Positions 1-6,395 of a stretch of DNA of 13,755 nt are shown piece after piece; the stretch's first letter is position 1; each line of letters starts with the position of its first letter. Under the pieces are notes generated by a model, which saw only the letters and a list, made by a program, of their open reading frames with translations, searched no databases and was not told where the DNA came from. A program made the position numbers and the translations under genes. The DNA is from an uncultured Collinsella sp. (GTDB taxonomy: Bacteria > Actinomycetota > Coriobacteriia > Coriobacteriales > Coriobacteriaceae): NCBI GenBank assembly GCA_900551655.1, contig URWM01000013.1, positions 1-13,755 of the forward strand, given 5' to 3'.

Positions 1-118
1 ACTGCGTGAGCCGGTACTTTCCCATGGTGACCTCACGGATGGCCCCTTCTTTGTAGACGCCAATCCATTGCGAGTAGTAGTCGCAGAAAAGAGATTCTTC
101 ATTGATACCGATTGGCAT
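1..118 (-). CDS. Tyrosine recombinase, N-terminal 39 residues only (probable hsdS invertase)
   Basis: The gene starts at the ATG at 118 and runs off the window's left edge. The 39 visible residues begin MPIGINEESLFCDYY and include WIGVYKEGAIREVTMGKY. This looks like the N-terminal core-binding (SAM-like) domain of tyrosine recombinases that sit beside phase-variable hsdS genes. The catalytic domain is outside the window, so activity cannot be judged. An AAAGAGGG Shine-Dalgarno lies about 8 nt before the ATG and supports the start. The gene overlaps the 3' end of hsdS by 20 nt, so it is probably co-transcribed and coupled to hsdR-hsdS. By analogy with such loci, its likely job (inferred) is to invert DNA between the hsd repeats nearby. 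It is distinct from the element integrase at 4980-6050. A short unrelated ORF is possible but less likely given the ribosome binding site and sequence style. Confidence 0.7.
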   Translation of the reverse strand, partial: MPIGINEESLFCDYYSQWIGVYKEGAIREVTMGKYRLTQ

Positions 119-707
119 TTTTACCCTCTTTCATCATGTGAGTTGGCTCACGCTGATGAAGGGTGATGAGGGAATCAAGCTCGGCTAGGCTCTTCGCAAT
201 TGCTTTCTGCTCGGCATGATTAGCAGGCACGGCGAAGAACGATTGTGAAATCAGATTCCAATCTGCGCGGGGCATCTTAGAGCCCGAAGATACATTTGCG
301 AGCCTTTGGAAGCCGTCCGTTTGAACCAGCCGATACAAAAATGAACTGTCGCACTCTGTAGCCCTAAGGACCCAAAAATCACCTACAGCTACACCATTGA
401 ACTGCGGGTATAGCCAATTCATCAAATAAGGACGAAGCTTCCCGTATAGAACATCTCCGACGTAAAACTTAATTCCCGTTTTGCCGCCTTCTTTGTCGTT
501 CAAATCTTTGTTCAACGCACCCTCGCCGGAAATGATGTCCTCGTATTCGACTTGAGGCAAATTGGGATCGTTTGACTGAATGGAAACCCTGTCGGTCAGG
601 TCGGAGAACTTACGCTGTTCCCAAGTTGAAACGAGGGGACGCATGGTCGCATGCGTCCCCTCAGATAGACAAACTTTCGATTTCGCCTGTTCAAAAAAGC
701 CGCTCAT
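99..707 (-). CDS. hsdS: Type I restriction-modification specificity subunit, one-domain (half) HsdS
   Basis: This is a DNA specificity subunit of a type I restriction enzyme, 202 aa. A full HsdS is about 400 aa with two target-recognition domains; this gene has one. The conserved block STWEQRK (residues 27-33) opens the domain, GDVLYGKLRPYL (84-95) is typical of it, and ITLHQR (181-186) closes it. The usual spacer helix after LHQR is missing and is replaced by a short unrelated tail that runs into the recombinase start. The ATG overlaps the hsdR stop as ATGA, so translation is coupled to hsdR. The first 27 residues form a leader not shared with the other cassette. A half HsdS could dimerise to read a palindromic site (known for some families), or it may be one state of a shuffling locus (inferred). 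The gene is AT-richer than its neighbours, as is common for recognition domains. Confidence 0.85.
   Translation of the reverse strand: MSGFFEQAKSKVCLSEGTHATMRPLVSTWEQRKFSDLTDRVSIQSNDPNLPQVEYEDIISGEGALNKDLNDKEGGKTGIKFYVGDVLYGKLRPYLMNWLYPQFNGVAVGDFWVLRATECDSSFLYRLVQTDGFQRLANVSSGSKMPRADWNLISQSFFAVPANHAEQKAIAKSLAELDSLITLHQREPTHMMKEGKNANRYQ
150..167. repeat. Inverted repeat, left arm of the distal (3') hsdS pair
   Basis: An 18-bp block that in the hsdS reading direction is ATCACCCTTCATCAGCGT and encodes most of ITLHQR. It is identical, in inverted orientation, to 4451-4468. Flanking bases differ on both sides. It marks the end of the recognition domain and is a likely recombination site. Confidence 0.85.
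609..623. repeat. Inverted repeat, left arm of the proximal (5') hsdS pair
   Basis: A 15-bp block that in the hsdS reading direction is TGGGAACAGCGTAAG and encodes WEQRK. It is identical, in inverted orientation, to 3983-3997. A few more matching bases lie just before it (TCNAC). It sits at the junction between the hsdS leader and the recognition domain. Confidence 0.85.
633..662. repeat. Perfect 12-bp stem hairpin in the hsdS leader
   Basis: GAGGGGACGCAT (633-644) and ATGCGTCCCCTC (651-662) are perfect complements around the 6-nt loop GGTCGC. The structure lies inside hsdS codons 16-25, about 10 bp from the 15-bp recombination repeat. An in-frame ATG (Met22) is held in one arm. Neither the right-hand cassette nor its upstream sequence carries a copy. 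It could be a recombinase-binding element, a translation control hairpin or a chance palindrome; the sequence alone does not decide. Confidence 0.7.
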
Positions 708-3700
708 TCGTCGATGTCGAAGCCGCCTTCCAGGATGAACTTCTTCAACAACGCCGCCGCACGGGTGTTCACCTTGAACAGGGGAAGCGTCTTGCCCTCC
801 TTCTGCTCAAAGAAGGCCTTGGCGCGCGCCTTGTCCACCGAGTCCTTCAAATCGTCGAAGCGTCCAAACTCGTTAATGTTCGATTCCGCCAGGTCAAGCG
901 CGGCCATGGCGGCAAGAAGCTCGCCGTCTATGCCGAGCGCCTCGACGATTCGCTCGACTTGAGCGTTTTTTGCCTTGCGGGCATAGAACGTGATGTAATC
1001 CCTCAGCGTCATGCCGTCTTCCAGGGCGGCGTCCCCTCGTTCGACGTCGTGAAGGAACAGCTCGGCGAAGCGCTGGTCATCCTGGCTCAGGGACGCGAAC
1101 GATCGGTGGAGCTCCTCGCGCGCGGCGGCGAGCCCCTCGTCGTCCTGCTCAAGGCATTTCAGCCACTTCTCGAAGTTCGCGTTCATGTAGTCGCTGTCTA
1201 TGAGCCCCGTGTCGATCTCAGTTATATGACCATCAAGCTCGTAGGGCGCTTCAGGCGCGTCGCCAGGGCCGCCCCCTCCTGCGAACAGCTCCTTGTAGCG
1301 CTGCACGAGGATGAGGTAGGTCCGCTCGTCGATGACCGGCTGCACGAAGAAGGATTTGCCGCTCAGCTCGCCTTCTTCCGGCTCCTCCTCGAATTCATAG
1401 GTGTCCTGCTCCCATGTGAAGCCCTGCACCTTCGCGGCCTCGAGGAACTCGTTGAGCTCGACGAACTCCTTGGCGAACTTACGCCTGGCTTCCTGCGATG
1501 CGGGGAGCTTGGAGAGGTCTCCTACGCCAGCTGCCTCGAAGACCATGAGTATCTCCTGAAGGCGCGCGTCCATCAGCGCGATATTGTCCGGGAGCTTCTG
1601 CACGAACATGTCGAGCGGGCGGTCGCCCGAGTACAGCTTCACCGCGGCCTCGATGTAGCCCTTCATAGTATGGGGACGGCGGTAATAGCGGATGGTGCCG
1701 AAGGGTTTGTCAGGGCCGAACAGGCGGTTGGTGCGGCTGAAGGCCTGGATGATGCTCTCGTAGTCGATGACCTTGTCGAGATAGAGCGTGTTGAGCCACT
1801 TGGAGTCGAAGCCCGTGAGCATCTGGTCCACCACGATGAGCAGGTCGATGCGGCTCTCGCGGTTGGCGTCGACGTTGACGTAGGGCTTCTTATGAGAAAG
1901 GCGCGCTGAGATGTCCTTCTTCATGGCGGGCCAGGTGGGAATGGTAAACTCCTGGCCATATGCTTTGTTGTAGTCCTCGATAAGTTCGACCAGAGCGTCC
2001 TCCTTCACAGTGGAGCCGGCATCGTTGTCGATGCTTGGGTCGAAGAGCGCCGTCACCTTCATCTGCGGTGCCTCCCTCTTGAAGGTGCGGTAGTAATCAA
2101 TAGCCTCGGGGATGGAACTCGTCGCCAGAATTGCGTGGAACTTGTTGCCGTGGGAAAGCACAGGGAAGCGCCGCAGCACGTCCTCGACGACCTTGCCGTG
2201 GTGCGGCGTATCGGGCCAGTACTGAGCGCGGGTCAGGAAGTCCTCAATGCCCTTGATGTGGTTGCCAGCGCCGTCAACCATGGGACCCATGGGGACCTTC
2301 GCCTGGTCCATGTAGTGATAGAAGACCTTGCTCTTGCGCTCGTCGGAGATGGCCTCGCCGACGCTCGAGGCCTTAGCCTGCTCGAGGGCCACGGCCTCGC
2401 GTACGTCGTGGTCGTCGAAGGTCGTCACCATGTACGGGTCGAAGCCCAGCACATTGCCGTCACGGATGCCGTCGGCGATGCTGTAGCGGTGCAGGCACTC
2501 GCCGAACACCATGGCGGTGGTGGAGCCTTTCTTCTGGTTCTCGTCGAGGATCGGCGTGCCCGTGAAACCGAAGAACAGCGCGTTTGGGAAAGCCCGGCGT
2601 ATGTCCTGGAGCATGTCGCCGAAGGTTGAGCGGTGGCACTCGTCTATAACGAACACAATCCGCTTGGCAGCCAGGCGGTCGAGTTCCGCCTGGGTGATCC
2701 TGCCCTCGCCGGCCTTCACGTTGCTCATCTTCTGGATAGAGGTCACGATGAGGCGGTTCTTGGGGTCGTCGCTCGCGAGCTTCGACTTCAGCACCTGCGT
2801 GTTCTCGGTCCCCTGCACGTCATCGGCGTCATCGGCGAATGCGCGGTACTCGGAGAGCGACTGCGTGCCCAGCTCGATGCGGTCCATGAGGAAGACCACC
2901 TTGTCGGCGTCGTGTGAATCAGCTATGAGCTGGGCCGACTTGAAGCTCGTCATGGTCTTGCCGGAGCCGGTGGTATGCCATATATAGCCGCCAGGACGCC
3001 CCGGGGCGCTGCTCTTGGGCCTCTCGTCCCACTTGCATCTGCGCACCTTGTCGGATATGGCAGCAGCCGCGTAGTACTGGTAGCTCCGCATGACCTTCAA
3101 ACAGCCGTCCGAGCTATCCGCCACGGTATAGAAGCCGATGAGCTGGTGTGCCATAGGGATGGAGAGCAGCGTGGAGGTGAAGCGCTTCCATTCGTCTGTT
3201 CCGGGTTTGTCGCCCGCGCAGACGGGCTCGTTGTTGAAGTCCTCCCAGTGGAAGAAGAAGTTCGGGTTGAACGCGCCCGTGCCGGGGTTGGCGAAATAGC
3301 GCGCCTCGTCGGGGGTCATCCCCACGAAGATCTGCGTCAGGCGGAAGAGCCCGGTGAACACGCCCTCGTGGGCATACTTCTCGATCTGACCGGTGGCCTG
3401 GCTGACGGGGATGCCGCTGCGCTTGAGTTCGATATGGATGACCGGCATGCCGTTGATGAGCAGGCACAAGTCTCCGCGACGGTCGTTCAAGATCTTGCTC
3501 TTCGCAGGATAGACAGGCTGCTGAGCGATCTGGTAGCGGCTCTGGCCGGCTGCAATCTCCTGGCGATCATAGATTTTCAGGCTCACCTCCTTGCCCAGAT
3601 GAAGCGCATCGTCTGGGTTGTCGCGCGTGATGGCGACAGTCTTTCCGTTGATGAACCCGTTGAGCGCGAGCGGGGTCTTGAGCGTTTCGATTTGTTCGAT

Positions 3701-3904
3701 GACCTGCGCCATCTCGCCCTGGGTGAGAGGGCAGCCGTTCAGGCGGTCTATGTCGGCGTTGTTCTGGAATAGAATCTTCGCCCAGTTGTTGATGAGGTCC
3801 TGCTCGGTGGGATAGCGAAGCACGCCCCCCGCGTCGTCCCAGCCGTGCTGCTTCAGCACGGTGATGACCGCTTCCTCGAACGCGGCCTCTTTATCGAAAA
3901 CCAT
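704..3904 (-). CDS. hsdR: Type I restriction enzyme endonuclease/translocase subunit HsdR
   Basis: This is the motor and nuclease subunit of a type I restriction-modification enzyme, 1066 aa, which is full length for the family. The nuclease site is visible as D145 in GDLCLL followed by E159-L-K161, the PD-(D/E)xK pattern. The superfamily 2 translocase motifs are Walker A TGSGKT (312-317), DECH (421-424), TGTP (448-451), a motif V region VVDQMLTGFDS (691-701) and motif VI QAFSRTNR (720-727). No break or missing key residue is seen. The start ATG at 3904 follows a weak AGG-containing site. The stop overlaps the hsdS start by ATGA. It needs HsdM and HsdS to act; HsdM is not in the window. Unusually, the whole gene lies between inverted repeats shared by two hsdS cassettes, so it is predicted to invert with them. 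Confidence 0.96.
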   Translation of the reverse strand: MVFDKEAAFEEAVITVLKQHGWDDAGGVLRYPTEQDLINNWAKILFQNNADIDRLNGCPLTQGEMAQVIEQIETLKTPLALNGFINGKTVAITRDNPDDALHLGKEVSLKIYDRQEIAAGQSRYQIAQQPVYPAKSKILNDRRGDLCLLINGMPVIHIELKRSGIPVSQATGQIEKYAHEGVFTGLFRLTQIFVGMTPDEARYFANPGTGAFNPNFFFHWEDFNNEPVCAGDKPGTDEWKRFTSTLLSIPMAHQLIGFYTVADSSDGCLKVMRSYQYYAAAAISDKVRRCKWDERPKSSAPGRPGGYIWHTTGSGKTMTSFKSAQLIADSHDADKVVFLMDRIELGTQSLSEYRAFADDADDVQGTENTQVLKSKLASDDPKNRLIVTSIQKMSNVKAGEGRITQAELDRLAAKRIVFVIDECHRSTFGDMLQDIRRAFPNALFFGFTGTPILDENQKKGSTTAMVFGECLHRYSIADGIRDGNVLGFDPYMVTTFDDHDVREAVALEQAKASSVGEAISDERKSKVFYHYMDQAKVPMGPMVDGAGNHIKGIEDFLTRAQYWPDTPHHGKVVEDVLRRFPVLSHGNKFHAILATSSIPEAIDYYRTFKREAPQMKVTALFDPSIDNDAGSTVKEDALVELIEDYNKAYGQEFTIPTWPAMKKDISARLSHKKPYVNVDANRESRIDLLIVVDQMLTGFDSKWLNTLYLDKVIDYESIIQAFSRTNRLFGPDKPFGTIRYYRRPHTMKGYIEAAVKLYSGDRPLDMFVQKLPDNIALMDARLQEILMVFEAAGVGDLSKLPASQEARRKFAKEFVELNEFLEAAKVQGFTWEQDTYEFEEEPEEGELSGKSFFVQPVIDERTYLILVQRYKELFAGGGGPGDAPEAPYELDGHITEIDTGLIDSDYMNANFEKWLKCLEQDDEGLAAAREELHRSFASLSQDDQRFAELFLHDVERGDAALEDGMTLRDYITFYARKAKNAQVERIVEALGIDGELLAAMAALDLAESNINEFGRFDDLKDSVDKARAKAFFEQKEGKTLPLFKVNTRAAALLKKFILEGGFDIDE

Positions 3905-3957
3905 GGCGAAACCTATCTACGAACTGCAAAAAGTTATGCACTTAACTATTGGCAATC

Positions 3958-3986
3958 ATTATAAGACATAGGTACATCTACCTGGG
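3958..3986 (-). promoter_or_regulatory. Candidate hsdR-hsdS promoter
   Basis: A consensus TATAAT on the minus strand at 3963-3958 stands out, giving a leader of about 47 nt before hsdR. No good -35 is seen. The -35 position falls at about 3981-3986 and touches the 15-bp inverted repeat. If this is the promoter, its -10 would travel with hsdR on inversion while the repeat edge stays the same. Moderate to low certainty because the -35 is poor. Confidence 0.35.
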
Positions 3987-3997
3987 AACAGCGTAAG
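3983..3997. repeat. Inverted repeat, right arm of the proximal (5') hsdS pair
   Basis: TGGGAACAGCGTAAG on the plus strand, the exact inverted partner of 609-623. Recombination between the pair would invert about 3.36 kb holding hsdR and the hsdS leader. Confidence 0.85.
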
Positions 3998-4450
3998 CTG
4001 GGAGAGCTTGGTTCTGTCGCCATGTGCAAGCGCATTTTCAAAGAACAGACCACAGAGCAAGGAGATGTACCTTTCTATAAAATCGGCACCTTCGGAGGTA
4101 CTCCAGATGCCTTCATTTCGAGGGAACTTTTCGACGAGTATCAGCGGCTTTATCAGTTTCCAAAAGTCGGTGATATTCTGATTTCTGCTGCCGGAACGAT
4201 TGGCAGAACCATCGTTTACCAAGGTGATCCTGCGTATTATCAAGACTCCAATATCGTGTGGCTACAACATGATGAGCGACTCGACAACGGCTTTCTGCTC
4301 CAATTCCTTAACGGAAAAAGCTGGAGCAGCCTAGAAGGGAGTACGCTAAAAAGGCTTTACAACAAAGACCTTCTTGATGCCGAGATAGCGATCCCATCTC
4401 CTGATGAGCAACATCAAATCGGGTCGACCTTTGCGAGGCTCGACGACATT

Positions 4451-4468
4451 ATCACCCTTCATCAGCGT
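4451..4468. repeat. Inverted repeat, right arm of the distal (3') hsdS pair
   Basis: ATCACCCTTCATCAGCGT on the plus strand, the exact inverted partner of 150-167. Recombination between this pair would invert about 4.3 kb and swap the two C-terminal tails. Confidence 0.85.
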
Positions 4469-4551
4469 ATGGGTCCCATCTTCTGCTTTTGCGCACATGG
4501 ATCAAGAACCAATTTCGCGTCCACTCTTCAAGGATAGCTTCGGATATTATG

Positions 4552-4974
4552 CTACCCGCGTCCCATCCCGAAGATACTCATGTCGCCATCGGCGCCAGCT
4601 TCAGGCGTCTTCGGCACAGCCGAGGGCGCCTTCGTTTGCGGTTCCTCTTCCGCTGGTGCGTCTATCGGCTCGCTGAGCGCCAGAAAGAGCCTCATCACAA
4701 GTTCGAGCCTCTGCTGCAGAGAATCGCTCAACTCGCCGTAGGGGGCCGCCAGTTTCACCTCTTTGGCCAACTCCACCATCGAGTCTTTCAGCGCCTTCTG
4801 CATGCTCACGGAGGGCCTCACTTCAACCTCTGTATCGGTTAGCTTAGCGATGATGTAGTCCTGCCTGAGCATGCCGCTCCAGGCAGCCATCTCGCATATG
4901 AGCTTGTGCTCTTCGGGCGTGCAGCGAAACGCCATCGTCTTGCTGCGCTTGCGGGCGCTGTTCTCGCACGGCAT
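4552..4974 (-). CDS. Small ribbon-helix-helix-like protein, possible plasmid mobilization (MobC-like) accessory factor
   Basis: A 140-aa cytosolic protein. The N-terminal part (residues 8-50), with RKRSKTMAFRCTPEEHKLI and a following helix ending IIAKLTDTEVEV, resembles the ribbon-helix-helix DNA-binding fold of relaxosome accessory proteins in mobilizable elements. Residues 55-105 look helical, and the tail after 105 is Pro/Ala/Glu-rich and probably disordered. The ATG at 4974 is 5 nt after the integrase stop, with a GGGGGT run 8 nt upstream, so it is the last gene of a xis-int operon. An internal start at Met14 cannot be excluded. No relaxase is in the window, so a mobilization role is inferred from fold and context. 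A plain DNA-binding regulator is the alternative. Confidence 0.6.
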   Translation of the reverse strand: MPCENSARKRSKTMAFRCTPEEHKLICEMAAWSGMLRQDYIIAKLTDTEVEVRPSVSMQKALKDSMVELAKEVKLAAPYGELSDSLQQRLELVMRLFLALSEPIDAPAEEEPQTKAPSAVPKTPEAGADGDMSIFGMGRG

Positions 4975-4979
4975 CCTTC

Positions 4980-6050
4980 TTACCCCCTCGCTCCGTCGAG
5001 CGCGGCGGCCATCTCGTCCTGCTTCGTGGGGAACAGGTGCGCGTAGCGGTAGGTGATGTCCACGGCCTCGTGGCCCATGCGCTCGGCGATGGCCAGCGCG
5101 GAGAAGCCCATCTCGATCAGCAGGCTCACATGGCTGTGGCGTATGTCGTGTACGCGGATGCGCTTCACTCCAGACGCCTTGCACCCGCGCTCCATCTCGT
5201 GGGCCAGGAAGTGCTTGGTCACGGCGAACAGGCGCTCGTCGGGCGCAACGTCGTCGCGCAGCTCGATGAAGTCCGCCATCTCGTCGCGCAGGAAGGCGGG
5301 CATGACGATCGTGCGCACCGACTTGGGCGTCTTGGGGTCGGTCACGGTGTCCACGCCGTGGAGGCTCTGGTACGACTTGTTGATGCGAAGCCGGGAGCTC
5401 TCCAGCATGAAGTCGGACGGCGTGAGCGCCAGAAGCTCGCCGCAGCGTATGCCCGTCCAGTAGAGCAGCTCGAAGGCATGGAACGAGAGCGGCTTGTCCA
5501 TGACGGCCTCGCTGAACCTCAGGTACTCGTCCTTGGTCCAGAACTGCATCTCGCCGCCCTTCTTCGAGCCTATCTTGTCGACCCTGCGCACCGGGTTGTC
5601 GGTGAGGCCGTAGTAGCGCTCGGCATGGTTGAAGATGGCGTTTAGCTGGTTGTTCACTGTGCGCAGGTAGGTCGGCGCCCAGGACTTCCCCTCGGCGTCC
5701 CGGTGCTCGGTGAGCTCGTTTTGCCACCTGATGACGTCGATCGGCCTCACGTCGCACATGCGCATGTCACCGAAGAACGGCACGAGCTTGTCGTTGATGA
5801 TGTACTCCTTGGTGATCCACGTGTGCTCGCGTATGCGAGGCTTCACCTCGGAGGTGTACACCTCGACGAACTCGGAGAACGTCATATCCATGGCCCCGCC
5901 GTTAAGGCTCTTGAACTGGCCTTCCCACACGGCGGCCTCCACCTCGGAGGAGAAGCCGCGCTTCGTCTTGTGGCGCTTCGAGCCGCGGGCGTCGCGGTAG
6001 TAGCACTGCACGTAGAACGTGCCGTTGTTGTCGTCCTTGTACACGGGCAT
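4980..6050 (-). CDS. int: Tyrosine-type site-specific integrase of the guaA-linked element
   Basis: This is a full-length 356-aa integrase. Residues 1-50 form an arm-site-binding (AP2-like) domain, 57-145 the core-binding domain and 168-345 the catalytic domain. The catalytic set is visible: R202 in TGIRCGE, a lysine in DPKTPKS (240-243), H301-x-x-R304 in HDIRHSH, H327 in GHE, and the nucleophile Tyr336 in YRYAHL. It should join element and chromosome by strand exchange through a 3'-phosphotyrosine. It starts one base after the excisionase stop (TGA-C-ATG), so the two are translationally coupled. The nearby guaA 3' end is the likely target (inferred). The two-domain DNA binding suggests it uses arm-type sites, for which the GGGAGTAA motifs at 6897-7333 are candidates. 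Confidence 0.93.
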   Translation of the reverse strand: MPVYKDDNNGTFYVQCYYRDARGSKRHKTKRGFSSEVEAAVWEGQFKSLNGGAMDMTFSEFVEVYTSEVKPRIREHTWITKEYIINDKLVPFFGDMRMCDVRPIDVIRWQNELTEHRDAEGKSWAPTYLRTVNNQLNAIFNHAERYYGLTDNPVRRVDKIGSKKGGEMQFWTKDEYLRFSEAVMDKPLSFHAFELLYWTGIRCGELLALTPSDFMLESSRLRINKSYQSLHGVDTVTDPKTPKSVRTIVMPAFLRDEMADFIELRDDVAPDERLFAVTKHFLAHEMERGCKASGVKRIRVHDIRHSHVSLLIEMGFSALAIAERMGHEAVDITYRYAHLFPTKQDEMAAALDGARG

Positions 6051-6051
6051 G

Positions 6052-6255
6052 TCAGTCCACCTCCGGAAAGTACAAGGCGTCGAAGACGTCGCTCCGGACG
6101 CGCCCGCGGATCACCACGCGCCCGCGCGCCTCCTGCTCGGCGTTTATCTTCCTGATCACCTCGTAGGCGCTGCCTTTCTTGATCCTCAGCAGCTCCGCGA
6201 CCTCGTCGGCGTCCAGCATGTGCGGCCTCGGCGTCTTCGCCACCTTCTCGTCCAT
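6052..6255 (-). CDS. xis: Excisionase-like winged helix-turn-helix protein
   Basis: A 67-aa basic protein with a MerR/excisionase-type helix-turn-helix: LDADEVAELLRIKKGSAYEV (residues 14-33) is the helix-turn-helix, and VVIRGRVRSDVFDALYF the wing and last helix. Such proteins bend DNA next to attachment sites and steer the integrase toward excision. The start is set by an excellent AGGAGG five bases before the ATG at 6255; an upstream in-frame ATG at 6282 has no such site and is rejected. It lies directly in front of the integrase in one operon. Its promoter is covered by GTAC operators, so it is probably repressed by the divergent XRE protein. Confidence 0.85.
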   Translation of the reverse strand: MDEKVAKTPRPHMLDADEVAELLRIKKGSAYEVIRKINAEQEARGRVVIRGRVRSDVFDALYFPEVD

Positions 6256-6273
6256 GGTTCCTCCTATCAACAG

Positions 6274-6289
6274 CGTACGCATACGTACG
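6274..6289. promoter_or_regulatory. Operator O1, GTACG-N4-CGTAC
   Basis: A palindrome with arms GTACG and CGTAC around CATA. It lies just downstream of the expected xis start of transcription. It shares the GTAC-N6-GTAC layout with the sites at 6311 and 6340. Confidence 0.65.
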
Positions 6290-6301
6290 GTTTACAGATT
6301 C

Positions 6302-6330
6302 AGAGTAAACGTACATATCTGTACTGTCAA
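6302..6330 (-). promoter_or_regulatory. Promoter of the xis-int operon
   Basis: A consensus -35 TTGACA on the minus strand (6330-6325) is followed after 17 bases by TACTCT (6307-6302) as a weak -10. The predicted start is near 6295 with a leader of about 40 nt. Operator O2 fills the spacer almost exactly, the classic layout for repression by blocking polymerase. Confidence 0.6.
6311..6324. promoter_or_regulatory. Operator O2, GTACA-N4-TGTAC
   Basis: A perfect 5-bp-arm palindrome (GTACATATCTGTAC) inside the -35/-10 spacer of the xis-int promoter. Its centre is 36 bp from O1 and 29 bp from O3. Confidence 0.65.
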
Positions 6331-6335
6331 TAGAA

Positions 6336-6364
6336 TTGCGTACATTTGCGTACGCTGATAAGAT
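6336..6364 (+). promoter_or_regulatory. Candidate promoter of the XRE repressor gene
   Basis: TTGCGT (6336-6341), 17 bases, then TAAGAT (6359-6364) is a mediocre promoter pointing at the XRE gene. Operator O3 lies within it, which would allow autoregulation. The hexamers are weak. Confidence 0.35.
6340..6353. promoter_or_regulatory. Operator O3, GTACA-N4-CGTAC
   Basis: A third copy of the GTAC-N6-GTAC pattern (GTACATTTGCGTAC) with one arm mismatch. It covers the candidate promoter of the XRE gene. A degenerate fourth half-site may exist at 6365-6378. Confidence 0.6.
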
Positions 6365-6395
6365 GTGCGGGTACGTAATTCCAGGAGGAGGGCGC

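Larger units (their letters stand above)
3965..4537 (+). pseudogene. hsdS: Silent hsdS target-recognition cassette without a start codon
   Basis: This is a second type I specificity domain in the opposite orientation to hsdR and hsdS. The frame is open from 3965, just after a TAA at 3962, and reads DIGTSTWEQRKLGELGSVAM. No ATG, GTG or TTG occurs before the internal ATG at 4022, which would remove the conserved STWEQRK block. The domain then runs to DDIITLHQR and ends with a 22-residue unrelated tail. VGDILISAAGTIGR is typical of HsdS recognition domains. The domain body differs clearly from the 99-707 cassette, so it should read a different DNA target. Joined to the 27-residue leader by inversion at the 15-bp repeat it would make about 212 aa. 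It is best read as a stored allele rather than decay. A shorter protein from 4022 is possible but unlikely. Confidence 0.75.

Noticed and set aside
572..1909. A 445-aa plus-strand frame across hsdR.
   Set aside because: It is antisense to hsdR, rich in Leu/Val/Glu/Arg/His as expected of a shadow frame in high-GC DNA, and has no recognisable domain.
4538..4573. A possible terminator between the silent hsdS cassette and the mobilization-like gene (CTTCGG/CCGAAG).
   Set aside because: Only 6 bp of stem with a 24-nt loop and no T-tract.
4552..5757. A 401-aa minus-strand frame fusing the mobilization-like protein with upstream sequence.
   Set aside because: The part beyond 4974 overlaps the integrase in another frame and is Arg/Ala-rich noise; only the last 140 residues are real.
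6336..6395. A 20-residue N-terminal extension of the XRE repressor from a TTG.
   Set aside because: It overlaps the operator/promoter and lacks a ribosome binding site, while the ATG at 6396 has a strong one.
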